Below are positions 1 to 8,969 of a stretch of DNA of 64,000 nt, in pieces. Position 1 is the stretch's first letter; each line of letters opens with the position of its first letter. The translations under genes were made by a program, and so were the position numbers. Below the pieces are notes generated by a model, which saw only the letters and a program-made list of their open reading frames with translations, was not told the DNA's origin and ran no database searches. Source of the DNA: an uncultured Lachnospiraceae bacterium (lineage in GTDB: Bacteria > Bacillota > Clostridia > Lachnospirales > Lachnospiraceae); assembly GCA_951802115.1 (NCBI GenBank), contig CATOPL010000001.1, positions 62,001-126,000 of the forward strand, written 5' to 3'.

Positions 1-631
1 TCCCGTATCCCTGCATAATCCACTCCGGAATATCTTCATATCCTTCCCATGCGGTATCCTGTACCATGACCCAGCCCTTCTGATTTGCCTGGCTGTTGGC
101 CAGACGTACCGCTTCATCATAATTCAGTTCTGTAATGGAAGCATCCGCCCCCTCTGCCAGAATATTGTCGAGCCGCTCTTTCGCACTGCCTTTCGGCATG
201 TAGACTACGGCTTTCTGACAAAGCCTGTTAGCTGTCCATGCCACCCCTCTTCCGTGGTTGCCGTCAGTGGCAGTCACAAAAGTAATGTCTCCAAGCTCTT
301 TTTTTGTTCTTTCCGAGATCAGTTCCCCATATGGCATCTCGTCAATCGTCTTACCCAGTTTTTCTGCCAGATAATTTCCGATCGCATAGCTGCCTCCCAG
401 AACTTTAAAAGCATTCAGGCCAAACCGGTAGGATTCATCTTTGATATAGACGTTCTTCAGCCCCAGCGCCTCTGCAGTCTTTTTCATTTCTGTGAGAGGA
501 GTTTTCTCATATATGGGAAAACTTGCATGAAACCGCTGAACCTTTTTTGCATTTTCCAGACTCATGAAATCCAGATCAAACTTTTTTCCCGGCTTTCTTT
601 GATACTGAATCAGTTTTAATTCCTCTTTCAT
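1..631 (-). CDS. dpaL: Diaminopropionate ammonia-lyase (partial, N-terminal 210 residues)
   Basis: PLP enzyme of the tryptophan-synthase-beta fold that deaminates 2,3-diaminopropionate to pyruvate and ammonia. The frame runs off the left edge, so only about half of the usual ~400 residues are present. Translation begins MKEELKLIQYQRKPG. The PLP-lysine segment GLNAFKVLGGSYA lies at residues 71-83 (Lys76), and the conserved TDGNHGRG loop follows at about 122-129. The start at 631 is supported by AGGAGAA eight bases upstream. A sigma-54 promoter lies about 120 bp upstream and the neighbouring sigma-54 activator gene is on the same strand, so nitrogen or amino-acid-responsive control is likely. 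The RidA homologue at 9.3 kb could clear reactive enamine products, but that link is only inference. Confidence 0.93.
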   Translation of the reverse strand, partial: MKEELKLIQYQRKPGKKFDLDFMSLENAKKVQRFHASFPIYEKTPLTEMKKTAEALGLKNVYIKDESYRFGLNAFKVLGGSYAIGNYLAEKLGKTIDEMPYGELISERTKKELGDITFVTATDGNHGRGVAWTANRLCQKAVVYMPKGSAKERLDNILAEGADASITELNYDEAVRLANSQANQKGWVMVQDTAWEGYEDIPEWIMQGYG

Positions 632-765
632 ATATTTCTCCTGTTCTGACTAAAATTCTCCATTCGCCCTTCTGTCGATTCCGGGCTTCTGTCGTCTCCA
701 AAACCTGAAACCATCCCGCCTGTATCGGCCGAACTTTGTTGATTTTGTTCCCTGCCTTTATAAAG

Positions 766-782
766 AGCAGATTGTGTGCCAA
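766..782 (-). promoter_or_regulatory. Sigma-54 (-24/-12) promoter of dpaL
   Basis: Read on the minus strand the site is TTGGCACACAATCTGCT, which fits the RpoN consensus TGGCAC-R-N4-YTGCW at every conserved position, with the GG and GC doublets at the right spacing. It points at dpaL and would leave a leader of about 120 nt. Confidence 0.85.
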
Positions 783-863
783 ATCTGTTGTTTTTTTAAT
801 TTTAATATTTATTTGTTAAAATCATACAGTTTTTAACATCTTTTATTGTATATTCTGCATAAC

Positions 864-910
864 AAAAGGACACTGTAAAAAACTTATCTGTCTTTTTACA
901 GTGTCCTTTT
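864..910. terminator. Bidirectional intrinsic terminator
   Basis: A perfect 18-bp inverted repeat (AAAAGGACACTGTAAAAA and its complement) flanks an 11-nt loop, with T-rich tails on both sides. It would end the transcript of the sigma-54 activator gene before the dpaL promoter. Confidence 0.8.
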
Positions 911-920
911 TCTTTTTTAT

Positions 921-977
921 TTCTCATTTTAAGAATTGATTCTCATTTTGAGATTTTATGTTTTCTCATTTTAGGAA
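921..977. promoter_or_regulatory. Three upstream activator sites for the sigma-54 activator
   Basis: Three near-identical 15-bp imperfect palindromes, TTCTCATTTTAAGAA (921-935), TTCTCATTTTGAGAT (940-954) and TTCTCATTTTAGGAA (963-977), have centres 19 and 23 bp apart. They lie 140-210 bp upstream of the -24/-12 promoter, the usual place for enhancer sites, just past the 3' end of the activator gene. Confidence 0.7.
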
Positions 978-991
978 TTTTTATAAAAATA

Positions 992-2755
992 TCAGCCCAG
1001 CTTCCGATACAGCGTCGCCAGACTGATTCCCAGAGCCCTGGCTGCTTTTTTCTTTCCTTCTGTGCTGTCCCCGAAAAGCTGCAGCGCTTTTCGGATCTCC
1101 CGTTCCTCCAGATCTTTCAGACACCTGATCTGCGTTTCCTGCTGCTTGGTCTCATTTTGTGAAAATCTCTGTGTTTCCTGCTGACCCGCAATATTATCCG
1201 GAAGAGTTCCAAAATGCAGAATCCCGTCCTCCTCCATCATATTGATCATAAATTCCACTGAGTTTTCCAGTTCACGGACATTCCCGTACCAGGGATACCG
1301 GCACAGACATTCCATCGTATCTTCTGTGATGGAGACCAGATTTTTCCCGAATAAACCCGCATACCGGCCTGAAAAATATACAACCAGCTCCCGAATGTCC
1401 TCTTTTCGTTCTCTCAGAGGCGCAATCTTCAGAGGAATCACATTCAATCGATAATACAAGTCCTCCCGAAACTGTTTTTTTTCAATCATTTCTTTCAGAT
1501 CTTTATTCGTGGCCGCAATGATCCGTACATCGATGGGAATCACCTGATTCGAGCCAATACGGATAATTTTTCGTTCCTGTAATACCCGCAGGAGCTTTAC
1601 CTGAAGATATAAGGGCATATCCCCGATCTCGTCCAGAAAAATAACCCCTTTGTTGGCCAGCTCAAATTTTCCCATTCTGCCGTTGGGGTCCGCGCCTGTA
1701 AAAGCGCCCTTCACATAACCGAACAGCTCCGATTCCAGCAGCGGCTCGGGAATCGCCCCGCAGTTAATGGCAATAAAACGGTTATGCCGACGATCACTGG
1801 CTTTCCAGATGGCCGACGCCACAATTTCTTTTCCGGTTCCGCTCTCCCCTGTAATCAGAACCGTGGATGTGCTTTTAGCCACCTTGCGGATCTCCTCCTG
1901 AAGATGGCGCGTCTGATCGCTGGTGCCGATCATATCAAAAACGCCTTCCGGAGGTATCGTATTCGTAATCTCATAATAACGCTCTCTCACGGCTTTTGTG
2001 CTTTCAAAAATCAGCACTCTCGAATATCGCTCCGGGTCCATATCCAAGTCATACATATGACCCATGACCAGATATTCCCTGTTATCAATCTTAACCCGGT
2101 ACTCGTTCTGATGATTCAGACTGTCCCCGGTAGGCGTGACCGACACCTTTTTCCCCTCCGGAATCTTTACGGAGAGCTGCCGTTCTGCCGCTGTATTAAC
2201 GGTAACCGCCACATCCTCTTTTCCAAGAATCAGGATCCCTTTTTCCACATGACTGATCACGCGGTCAAGCGTCTCAAGAAGCTCTTTGCGCCTTCTGAGC
2301 TCCGCAACTTCCGCTGCCTTGGCTGAAATAAAATCGGAAATCTGAGAAAGAAGCTCCAGATACATCTTCTCTTCATTTAAAATCCGCTCCTTCTGCTCCC
2401 GGCTGCTTCCAATCAGGCCGATAACGCCGATGCTCTTCCCGCCAAGCCGGATCGGCATCGAAATCTCAATCTCCTCCCGGCAGACATTACATTTCGGACA
2501 GTTTCTGCACAGTACTTCTCTCCCTGGTTCATGAATGATTTCCATGCTGCCGGTACGCAGTACATGCCGGTATACATACCCTTCTGCAGACATATCCTCA
2601 TTCACATGCGCTGCATAGATTCCCGTTCCCGCAATCCGAAAGAGATTCTCATCCACCACTTCCACTTCCACACGGGCCACTTTCGCCATGATCCCGGCGT
2701 AAGCTTCCACCGTATCCTGTATTTCAAGAAGAATATTGGATGCAGCTGTTGTCAT
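992..2755 (-). CDS. Sigma-54-dependent transcriptional activator (GAF-like/PAS, AAA+, Fis HTH)
   Basis: Enhancer-binding protein of 587 residues that uses ATP hydrolysis to open sigma-54 promoters. The N-terminal ~150 residues look like a GAF-type sensor and carry CxxCxxCxxC (Cys83, 86, 89, 92), suggesting a metal or redox cofactor. A PAS-like segment follows at about 165-255. The AAA+ domain has Walker A GESGTGKE (303-310), the sigma-54 contact loop GAFTGA (350-355) and Walker B VIFLDE (371-376). A Fis-type HTH (KKAARALGISLATLYRKL) ends the protein. It is the last gene of a PucR-type regulator/GH25/activator set, 17 bp after the lysozyme gene. The nearby sigma-54 promoter and triple palindrome point to dpaL as its target. 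Confidence 0.93.
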   Translation of the reverse strand: MTTAASNILLEIQDTVEAYAGIMAKVARVEVEVVDENLFRIAGTGIYAAHVNEDMSAEGYVYRHVLRTGSMEIIHEPGREVLCRNCPKCNVCREEIEISMPIRLGGKSIGVIGLIGSSREQKERILNEEKMYLELLSQISDFISAKAAEVAELRRRKELLETLDRVISHVEKGILILGKEDVAVTVNTAAERQLSVKIPEGKKVSVTPTGDSLNHQNEYRVKIDNREYLVMGHMYDLDMDPERYSRVLIFESTKAVRERYYEITNTIPPEGVFDMIGTSDQTRHLQEEIRKVAKSTSTVLITGESGTGKEIVASAIWKASDRRHNRFIAINCGAIPEPLLESELFGYVKGAFTGADPNGRMGKFELANKGVIFLDEIGDMPLYLQVKLLRVLQERKIIRIGSNQVIPIDVRIIAATNKDLKEMIEKKQFREDLYYRLNVIPLKIAPLRERKEDIRELVVYFSGRYAGLFGKNLVSITEDTMECLCRYPWYGNVRELENSVEFMINMMEEDGILHFGTLPDNIAGQQETQRFSQNETKQQETQIRCLKDLEEREIRKALQLFGDSTEGKKKAARALGISLATLYRKLG

Positions 2756-2772
2756 GATTTTTTACCCTTTCT

Positions 2773-3969
2773 TTATTCCACCACTTCCAGATAGCCGGAC
2801 ACCGCATAAAGCACCTGTCCTTCATATTCTACCCTCGACCAGCCGTTGTCTCCCATACCTGTCCGGGTGCAGAGCTCTCCGTTTTTGAGTTTCACAACCA
2901 CATTGCTGTTATCCCCCTGATCCATGGTACTGCGCAGATTGGTCACATCCCTGGAAGTCACCTGCTCCTCTGTCTCTTCGAAAATCACTCCCGTTTCCGG
3001 ATCTGCTTCTGCATATTGCGCCGCTCCTTCTTCCAGAGGTGCAGCCGTCTCTTCATATCCGAAATAGGCCACATTAAGATCCACCACAGTCTTTATTCCC
3101 GGTACCGTTCCTTGATCCGTATACTGCCACATGGCATAGAAACCGTCATACTCCGGTTTTAAGACTTCCGGATAAATCTCCGTCAGATACTGCGCCACCC
3201 AAATCCGGTATCTCTGCTGCAGCGTATCCGTATCCCAAAACAAATTGTCCTGCAGTTCACTTCTGGCCGCATAAAACATTCCTGTATAACCGTTTTCTTC
3301 TATCCGGTCCAGAAATACCCGCGCCAGCGCTGTCCGTTCTTCTGTTGTCAGACCATGCTGTCTGCTGCTCTCCTCCTGAAATCCTTCACAATTATAAACG
3401 ACCGGATAAGTGATCGGGTAGCCTTTTAATAATTCACATACCCATTTTGCCTCTTCCTCAGCTTCCGCTTCGTCCACCGCCGTTGAAAAGAAATATGCCC
3501 CCAGCTTTATCCCGTTCGCCGCTGCTTCCTGCAGATTATAGCGGGCACATTCATCCTCCACGATCTCGCCTGCCACTGATTTACGATAACCAATACGGAC
3601 CATGGCAAAATCTACTCCCGAATCTGCCACCTGCCCCCAGTCAATATTTTCCTGAAATTTTGACACATCAATCCCCAGTGTAATATCGTCGGTCTCACCA
3701 GCTGCCTCTTTTACTTTTAAAATCTCTGTATCGCTCTCTTTTTCTTCTGTTTCCGGATTATTCCCTAAATCCTCGGTTTCATCATCCGGCATTCTTTCAT
3801 TGGTTTCCTTCATGGCGCTTCCCTTTACATCCGCCAAAACCTCTTCCTTTTTTCCGCCGGACAGAAGAACAAAAGCCAGAATAAAAAGCATCCCCGCGGT
3901 CAGAACACAGATAAAGGATGCAAACAGCATCCAATATGCACTCTGCTTTTTCTCTGTCTTTTCTGCCAT
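2773..3969 (-). CDS. Membrane-anchored GH25 lysozyme with C-terminal SH3-like domain
   Basis: Peptidoglycan muramidase of the GH25 family (LGIDVSKFQENIDW is the family signature), held in the membrane by one N-terminal helix and exposed on the outer face. An acidic linker precedes the GH25 domain (about residues 105-315 counted from the upstream Met) and an SH3-like domain forms the last ~70 residues. The start chosen is MAEKTEKKQ, which has AAAGGTG upstream; the upstream ATG at 3996 would overlap the preceding gene by 20 bp. In the catalytic strand the usual DxE appears as YNCE, so the aspartate is replaced by Asn (residue 202 from the ATG at 3996) while the glutamate (204) is kept. Activity may therefore be altered. 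Confidence 0.85.
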   Translation of the reverse strand: MAEKTEKKQSAYWMLFASFICVLTAGMLFILAFVLLSGGKKEEVLADVKGSAMKETNERMPDDETEDLGNNPETEEKESDTEILKVKEAAGETDDITLGIDVSKFQENIDWGQVADSGVDFAMVRIGYRKSVAGEIVEDECARYNLQEAAANGIKLGAYFFSTAVDEAEAEEEAKWVCELLKGYPITYPVVYNCEGFQEESSRQHGLTTEERTALARVFLDRIEENGYTGMFYAARSELQDNLFWDTDTLQQRYRIWVAQYLTEIYPEVLKPEYDGFYAMWQYTDQGTVPGIKTVVDLNVAYFGYEETAAPLEEGAAQYAEADPETGVIFEETEEQVTSRDVTNLRSTMDQGDNSNVVVKLKNGELCTRTGMGDNGWSRVEYEGQVLYAVSGYLEVVE

Positions 3970-3976
3970 GAGGCTG

Positions 3977-5059
3977 TCACCTTTGTCTTTCTTCAAGGTA
4001 CCTCATATAATCCGACACCATCATCGCAATCTTAAATGTCATGGCCTCTTCAAAATTCCGGATATCCAGGCCTATCGTCTTCTGAAGCTTCTCCAGACGA
4101 TAGACCAGCGTATTCCTGTGTACAAACAACTGACGGCTTGTCTCTGACAGGTTCAGGCTGTTCTCCATGAACTGATAGACGGTGGTCAGAATCTCATCAT
4201 CCAGATTGCTCGGATCATATTCGCCGAATACTTCTTTTAAAAACATCTCGCAAAGCGGCGTCGGAAGCTGATAAATCAGGCGCCCGATTCCCAGCTCTTC
4301 ATACGTGATCACTGTTTTGGCTGAATAAAAAATCTCCGCCACCTCCAGAGACATATTCGCTTCTTTATAGGAACGCGACACTTCTTTCAAGGAATGAGCG
4401 ATCGTTCCGCAGGCCGTGCGAACCCGGCACAGAGTCTCCGCACTGACTGTATCCGACAGTATATGCGCCAACTCGTCAATCTCCTTCTGTCCTTCCCTTT
4501 CTTCCAGACGGCGAACAACCACCACGCAGTCTTCTTCCATCGGAGTAATAAAGTCTCCTGTCCGATTGGGCATAATATTTTTAAGAATCATCTGGATGTC
4601 ATACGCGTCGCAACCCGCTCCTTCTACCAGAAGTACAGCCCAGCGGCACTCCGGCCCAAGATGCATCTGTTTGGCATAAGTTGCGATATCAACCGGAAGC
4701 AGATTATCCAGCAGAAGATTATGAATAAACTGATTCCTGTCCTCTCTGCTGTAGCCCATCTCCAGAATCCGCTCCAACTGGCAGACCGCAAGCTGTCCCA
4801 TGGGATAAGCATCTTTTGAACCGCCGCTTACAGACAGAATATACCCCATATCCTCCTCACCGACTTTAAACAGATAGCGGCTTCCCAGCGCCTGCATATC
4901 TGCAGGAGAATCACAAAACGTGTCAAAAACTTCTTCTTCCGGCAAAGAATCCTCCTCTCCTGCCACACACGTCCGGTTTCTGTCGTACAGAGCCATGGAC
5001 AGGCGCATAATATTCGAAAAATCCTCCAGACACTCTTGAAGCAGTCGATTAGATACCAT
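3977..5059 (-). CDS. PucR/CdaR-type transcriptional regulator
   Basis: A 360-residue regulator whose last ~60 residues form the PucR C-terminal helix-turn-helix (LNLSETSRQLFVHRNTLVYR, then LEKLQKTIGLDI), typical of activators responding to purines or sugar diacids. The N-terminal 290 residues resemble the sensory and GGDEF-like regions of this family but I cannot name a ligand. It starts after a strong AGGAGG and is first in the set with the GH25 lysozyme and the sigma-54 activator. Its 3' end overlaps the longest possible reading of the lysozyme gene. Confidence 0.8.
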   Translation of the reverse strand: MVSNRLLQECLEDFSNIMRLSMALYDRNRTCVAGEEDSLPEEEVFDTFCDSPADMQALGSRYLFKVGEEDMGYILSVSGGSKDAYPMGQLAVCQLERILEMGYSREDRNQFIHNLLLDNLLPVDIATYAKQMHLGPECRWAVLLVEGAGCDAYDIQMILKNIMPNRTGDFITPMEEDCVVVVRRLEEREGQKEIDELAHILSDTVSAETLCRVRTACGTIAHSLKEVSRSYKEANMSLEVAEIFYSAKTVITYEELGIGRLIYQLPTPLCEMFLKEVFGEYDPSNLDDEILTTVYQFMENSLNLSETSRQLFVHRNTLVYRLEKLQKTIGLDIRNFEEAMTFKIAMMVSDYMRYLEERQR

Positions 5060-5131
5060 ATAAAAACCTCCTAAATGTTATAATTCCATCTGATCCATCT
5101 GTTGATCCCCGATAAAATCACGCCGATATTT

Positions 5132-5167
5132 CCCAGAGCGTATTTGAATTTACAAACACATTCTGGG
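5132..5167. repeat. GAGCGT-type arm in a small hairpin
   Basis: CCCAGA and TCTGGG flank GAGCGTATTTGAA (5136-5148), the same arm as in copies at 8912 and 42262. Lies upstream of the PucR-type regulator. Confidence 0.5.
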
Positions 5168-5236
5168 CGAATCAACAGTTATAAACAGTATATCTGTAAA
5201 AAAAGCAGATGTCAATGAAAGCAAAACATACCGCTG

Positions 5237-5266
5237 AAAAAAGGACGCCGCATCTCTGCAGCGCCC
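5237..5266 (-). terminator. Intrinsic terminator of the MsmX/UgpC-type gene
   Basis: On the minus strand a 9-bp GC-rich stem (GGGCGCTGC with GCGGCGTCC, two G-U pairs) and a 6-nt loop are followed by TTTTTT, directly after the stop codon of the ATPase gene. Confidence 0.8.
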
Positions 5267-5284
5267 CTGTTATTTCTTTAAATT

Positions 5285-6397
5285 TTAGTTCGTGATTGTA
5301 AGCTCTGTCTCTTTGTCAAATACATGAATCTTCTCTACATCCAGAGCAAATTTCACACTGTCGCCGGTTCTTGCTGTTGTAGTCGGGCTTACTCTTGCTG
5401 TCATGCCTGCACCCTCAAGGTCAAAATACAGATAAACTTCTGCACCCAGCAGCTCATATACATTGATCTTCGCCTCAATCACGCTGCTTGCATACTTCTG
5501 AAGCATCTCATCTGAATCATACAGATCTTCCGGACGGATACCCATGACAACTGTCTTTCCTGCATAACCTTTATCGATCAGAACCTTTGCCTTCTGCTCC
5601 GGCAGAGTGATCGTATAAGGACCAACCTTCAGGTCAGCCTGGCTTCCATTCACTTCACATTTTGCATCCACAAAGTTCATCTGCGGAGAACCGATAAATC
5701 CTGCAACAAACAGGTTTGCCGGAGCGTTGTACAGATTCTGAGGAGAATCGATCTGCTGAACCACACCGTCTTTCATAACAACGATTCTGGTTCCAAGCGT
5801 CATAGCCTCGGTCTGGTCATGAGTAACATAGATGATCGTGGTGCCAAGTCTCTGATGCAGCTTGGAAATCTCTGTTCTCATCTGAACACGAAGCTTTGCA
5901 TCCAGGTTGGACAGAGGCTCATCCATCAGGAACACCTTCGGGTTACGTACAATCGCACGGCCCATGGCAACACGCTGTCTCTGACCACCGGACAGAGCTT
6001 TCGGCTTCCGGTCAAGAAGCTTCTCAAGGTCAAGAATCTTCGCCGCTTCACGGACCATTTTATCGATCTCATCCTTCGGTGTCTTGCGAAGCTTCAGAGC
6101 AAATGCCATATTGTCATATACCGTCATATGTGGATACAGTGCATAATTCTGGAATACCATGGCGATATCACGGTCTTTCGGTTCCACGTCGTTGACTCTG
6201 CGTCCGTCGATCAGAAGATCACCGGAACTGATATCCTCCAGGCCGGCAACCATACGAAGTGTGGTGGATTTGCCGCATCCTGACGGACCTACAAAGATAA
6301 TAAATTCTTTATCTTCAATCTCCATATTAAAATTCTTTACAGCTTCGAATCCGTTCGGATATTTTTTACAAATGTTTTTTAAAGAAATACTTGCCAT
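5285..6397 (-). CDS. ugpC: Sugar ABC transporter ATPase, MsmX/UgpC/MalK type
   Basis: Cytoplasmic ATPase subunit (370 residues) that energises CUT1-class carbohydrate importers. Walker A GPSGCGKST (37-45), Q-loop in VFQNYALYP, signature LSGGQRQR (135-142), Walker B VFLMDE (155-160) and a C-terminal TOBE/MalK-type regulatory region are all intact. It stands alone, with its own terminator and no adjacent permease or binding protein. Such stand-alone copies in Firmicutes usually serve several importers, and two CUT1 permease pairs without an ATPase occur in this window (24.3-26.1 kb and 43.7-45.5 kb). The start has AAAGGAG upstream. Confidence 0.93.
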   Translation of the reverse strand: MASISLKNICKKYPNGFEAVKNFNMEIEDKEFIIFVGPSGCGKSTTLRMVAGLEDISSGDLLIDGRRVNDVEPKDRDIAMVFQNYALYPHMTVYDNMAFALKLRKTPKDEIDKMVREAAKILDLEKLLDRKPKALSGGQRQRVAMGRAIVRNPKVFLMDEPLSNLDAKLRVQMRTEISKLHQRLGTTIIYVTHDQTEAMTLGTRIVVMKDGVVQQIDSPQNLYNAPANLFVAGFIGSPQMNFVDAKCEVNGSQADLKVGPYTITLPEQKAKVLIDKGYAGKTVVMGIRPEDLYDSDEMLQKYASSVIEAKINVYELLGAEVYLYFDLEGAGMTARVSPTTTARTGDSVKFALDVEKIHVFDKETELTITN

Positions 6398-6668
6398 GTC
6401 GGGCTCCTTTCCATGTCATAACGTTCTTGTTTCAACTGACTTTGAGTATACCCCTTTTTCCGGGCTTTGACCATATGGGCTTCTTACAAACATTTCTCCA
6501 AACCTTTGTATAAACGGACAACTCATAGTCAGATCAACGATCGTTACAAGAAAAAAGATCAGAGTTACTGGTCATTCTGCCGGGACAAGAAACTCCTTTA
6601 TCATTTTACGGTTTTATGATAAGATGGGAACGCGGACACCGCTCAGAAAAAAACAAGGAAGAAATTTT

Positions 6669-7805
6669 ATGAACAAAAAAGAAACACTGGAAATCAGAAA
6701 ACAGTTTACCAATGAGAATTGTGCCATCACACGCATATGCGGGTGTTATGTGGACGCAGAAAAACAGATCCGGACAGAACTCAAGGAAGCCTTTCTCTCT
6801 CTTCCGGAAGAAGAAATGTTCAAATACTATGATATTTTCAAAAAAACACTTTCCGGAACACCTGGGCGTAATCTGATCAATCTGGAATTTCCGCTGGAGC
6901 AGGAAATGCCGGACGGCACACAGGCATGGCTTTTAAAGCTCAGAAACAGCCGACTGACAGACGATATACTCATTGAAGAATTTTATGAAAAGATCATTCA
7001 GAATTATACATACGGCGAAAACTATTATATCATCCTGATCCACGCGGCCTATGACATTCCCGGCAAATCCAAAGACGGCATGGAAATATTCGATGCTTCA
7101 GACGAAGTCTATGAATACCTTCTCTGCAGTATCTGTCCGGTCAAATTGTCCAAAGCAGGCCTCTGTTACAATGCGGAAAAAAACAGCATCGAAGACCGCG
7201 TCCGGGACTGGATTGTCGACGTACCCGCAGCAGGCTTTTTGTTCCCGGCCTTTCATGACCGCAGCACCGACCTGCACAGCATGCTCTACTACACCAAGAA
7301 TCCCGAACTTCTCCAACCGTTGTTGATGGAAGAGGTTTTCGGATGCCGCGTTCCATTGTCCGCCAAAGAGCAGAAGGAGACGTTCGGAGAGCTTCTGACT
7401 GAAACTCTGGGAGATTCCTGTGATTACGAAACCGTCATAAATATTCATGAAAATCTGAATGAATTGATCGAAGAAAAAAAAGAGCTTCCGGAACCGCCCA
7501 CGCTGACAAAGCCGGAAGTGAAAAATCTGCTGGTACAAAGCGGAGCTCCGGAAGAAATCATGGAAAATTTTGAAGAGCAGTTCAATCACACTGCCGGAGA
7601 AAAAACAGAATTCCTCGCTACAAATCTCACCAGCACCAAAATGCTGGAAGTCAAAACTCCGGATGTAATTGTCAAAGTCAGCCCGGAAAAAGCGGCTCTG
7701 ATTGAGACACGAGTTATCGACGGACTGTCCTATCTGATGATCCAGATCGATGACTATGTGGAAATCAACGGCGTACCAATACGGTCAGGAGAGCAGCATC
7801 CGTGA
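6669..7805 (+). CDS. DUF4317 family protein
   Basis: A 378-residue protein recognised as DUF4317 by its opening (MNKKETLEIRKQFT then CAITRICGCYVD). This family is frequent in Clostridia and has no assigned function. No signal peptide or membrane segment is evident, so it should be cytoplasmic. The start at 6669 is preferred over the in-frame ATG at 6624 because AAGGAAG precedes it. It is monocistronic in appearance, with a separate promoter before the next gene. Confidence 0.85.
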   Translation: MNKKETLEIRKQFTNENCAITRICGCYVDAEKQIRTELKEAFLSLPEEEMFKYYDIFKKTLSGTPGRNLINLEFPLEQEMPDGTQAWLLKLRNSRLTDDILIEEFYEKIIQNYTYGENYYIILIHAAYDIPGKSKDGMEIFDASDEVYEYLLCSICPVKLSKAGLCYNAEKNSIEDRVRDWIVDVPAAGFLFPAFHDRSTDLHSMLYYTKNPELLQPLLMEEVFGCRVPLSAKEQKETFGELLTETLGDSCDYETVINIHENLNELIEEKKELPEPPTLTKPEVKNLLVQSGAPEEIMENFEEQFNHTAGEKTEFLATNLTSTKMLEVKTPDVIVKVSPEKAALIETRVIDGLSYLMIQIDDYVEINGVPIRSGEQHP

Positions 7806-7831
7806 TGTAATACCACATCTGCCCGGTTATT

Positions 7832-7860
7832 TTACAGAAAACTTAAAGAAGCTTCTATAA
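7832..7860 (+). promoter_or_regulatory. Likely sigma-A promoter of the lactate dehydrogenase gene
   Basis: TTACAG and TATAAT are 18 bp apart, 60 bp before the start codon and after the DUF4317 stop. Confidence 0.5.
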
Positions 7861-7919
7861 TTTTTCTCAGATTGGAAAGACTTAAATCATACAATTTCTG
7901 ATGTGAGGAGATATGAATA

Positions 7920-8912
7920 ATGAAGATTCTGTTTTATGATACGAAAAGCTATGACAGGGAGTCGTTCAGCAGAGAGCTGGAACAATATCCGGACATTGAA
8001 GTAAAATTTTTAAAAGCCGATCTGACAAGGAACACCGCAGAACTGGCTCACGGCTATGATGCTGTATGCGCGTTTGTAAATTCAGAAATCTGGACAGAAA
8101 CCGTTGAAATTCTGCACCGGAACGGTATCCGCCTTATTTTGATGCGCTGCGCGGGCTTTAATAACGTTGACCTTGTCACTGTCCACAAACTGGGAATCCG
8201 TATTTTACGCGTACCTGGATATTCACCGGAAGCCGTCGCCGAACATGCAATGGGCCTTGCACTGACCGTAAACCGGCGGCTTCACAAATCCTATATTAAA
8301 GTCCGTGAAAATGATTTCAGCCTGGGAAGCCTGATGGGATTTAATTTCTACCAGAAAACAGCAGGCATCATCGGCACCGGTAAAATCGGAGCGGCCATGG
8401 TGCGTATCTGCCATGGATTCGGTATGGAAGTGATTGCCTATGACGTCTATGAGAATCCTGACCTGAAAAATATTGCAAAATATGTAACGCTTGACGAACT
8501 TTTGTCGCGAAGCGATCTGGTCTCTCTGCATTGCCCGCTGATGGACAGCACCTATCATATTATCAACCGTAAAACGATCCAGAAGATGAAGGACGGAGTG
8601 ATTCTGGTCAATACTTCCCGGGGAGCTCTGGTAGATACCGACGACCTGATCGAAGGAATCCGCGCCCACAAGTTTTTTGGCGTGGGACTGGATGTTTATG
8701 AAGAAGAAGCGCCAAATGTATTTGAGGACCGGTCGGACGAGATTCTGGAGCATTCTGTCACCGCTAGGCTTCTGTCTTTCCCTAACGTAATGATCACGTC
8801 TCACCAGGGATTCTTCACCCAGGAAGCCTTGTCTGCCATTGCCAAGACTACGCTGGAAAATGTGCGGGCATTCGAAAGTAGCAGCGAATCTCCAAACGAT
8901 GTAAAGGCCTAG
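7920..8912 (+). CDS. ldhA: D-lactate dehydrogenase / D-2-hydroxyacid dehydrogenase
   Basis: NAD-dependent reduction of pyruvate to D-lactate in fermentative redox balance. The 330-residue protein has the D-2-hydroxyacid dehydrogenase layout: a catalytic domain split around a Rossmann domain with GIIGTGKIG (about 143-151), the catalytic Arg in VNTSRGALVDT, the Glu in GLDVYEEEAP and the His in SHQGFFTQEAL. MRCAGFNNVDL matches LdhA-type enzymes rather than phosphoglycerate dehydrogenases. AGGAG precedes the ATG. The stop TAG is formed at the border of a dispersed inverted repeat that follows immediately. Confidence 0.88.
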   Translation: MKILFYDTKSYDRESFSRELEQYPDIEVKFLKADLTRNTAELAHGYDAVCAFVNSEIWTETVEILHRNGIRLILMRCAGFNNVDLVTVHKLGIRILRVPGYSPEAVAEHAMGLALTVNRRLHKSYIKVRENDFSLGSLMGFNFYQKTAGIIGTGKIGAAMVRICHGFGMEVIAYDVYENPDLKNIAKYVTLDELLSRSDLVSLHCPLMDSTYHIINRKTIQKMKDGVILVNTSRGALVDTDDLIEGIRAHKFFGVGLDVYEEEAPNVFEDRSDEILEHSVTARLLSFPNVMITSHQGFFTQEALSAIAKTTLENVRAFESSSESPNDVKA

Positions 8913-8969
8913 AGCGTGTCTGAACATTGCTTTCTGGCAAATGGCGGAAATGAATGTTCAAATACGCTC
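8912..8969. repeat. GAGCGT-family inverted repeat (copy 1)
   Basis: A 17-bp stem, GAGCGTGTCTGAACATT against AATGTTCAAATACGCTC (two transition differences that leave G-U pairs), around a 24-nt loop. It begins at the last base of the ldhA stop codon and could act as a 3' hairpin. Related arms occur at 5136, 39375 and 42262. Confidence 0.75.
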
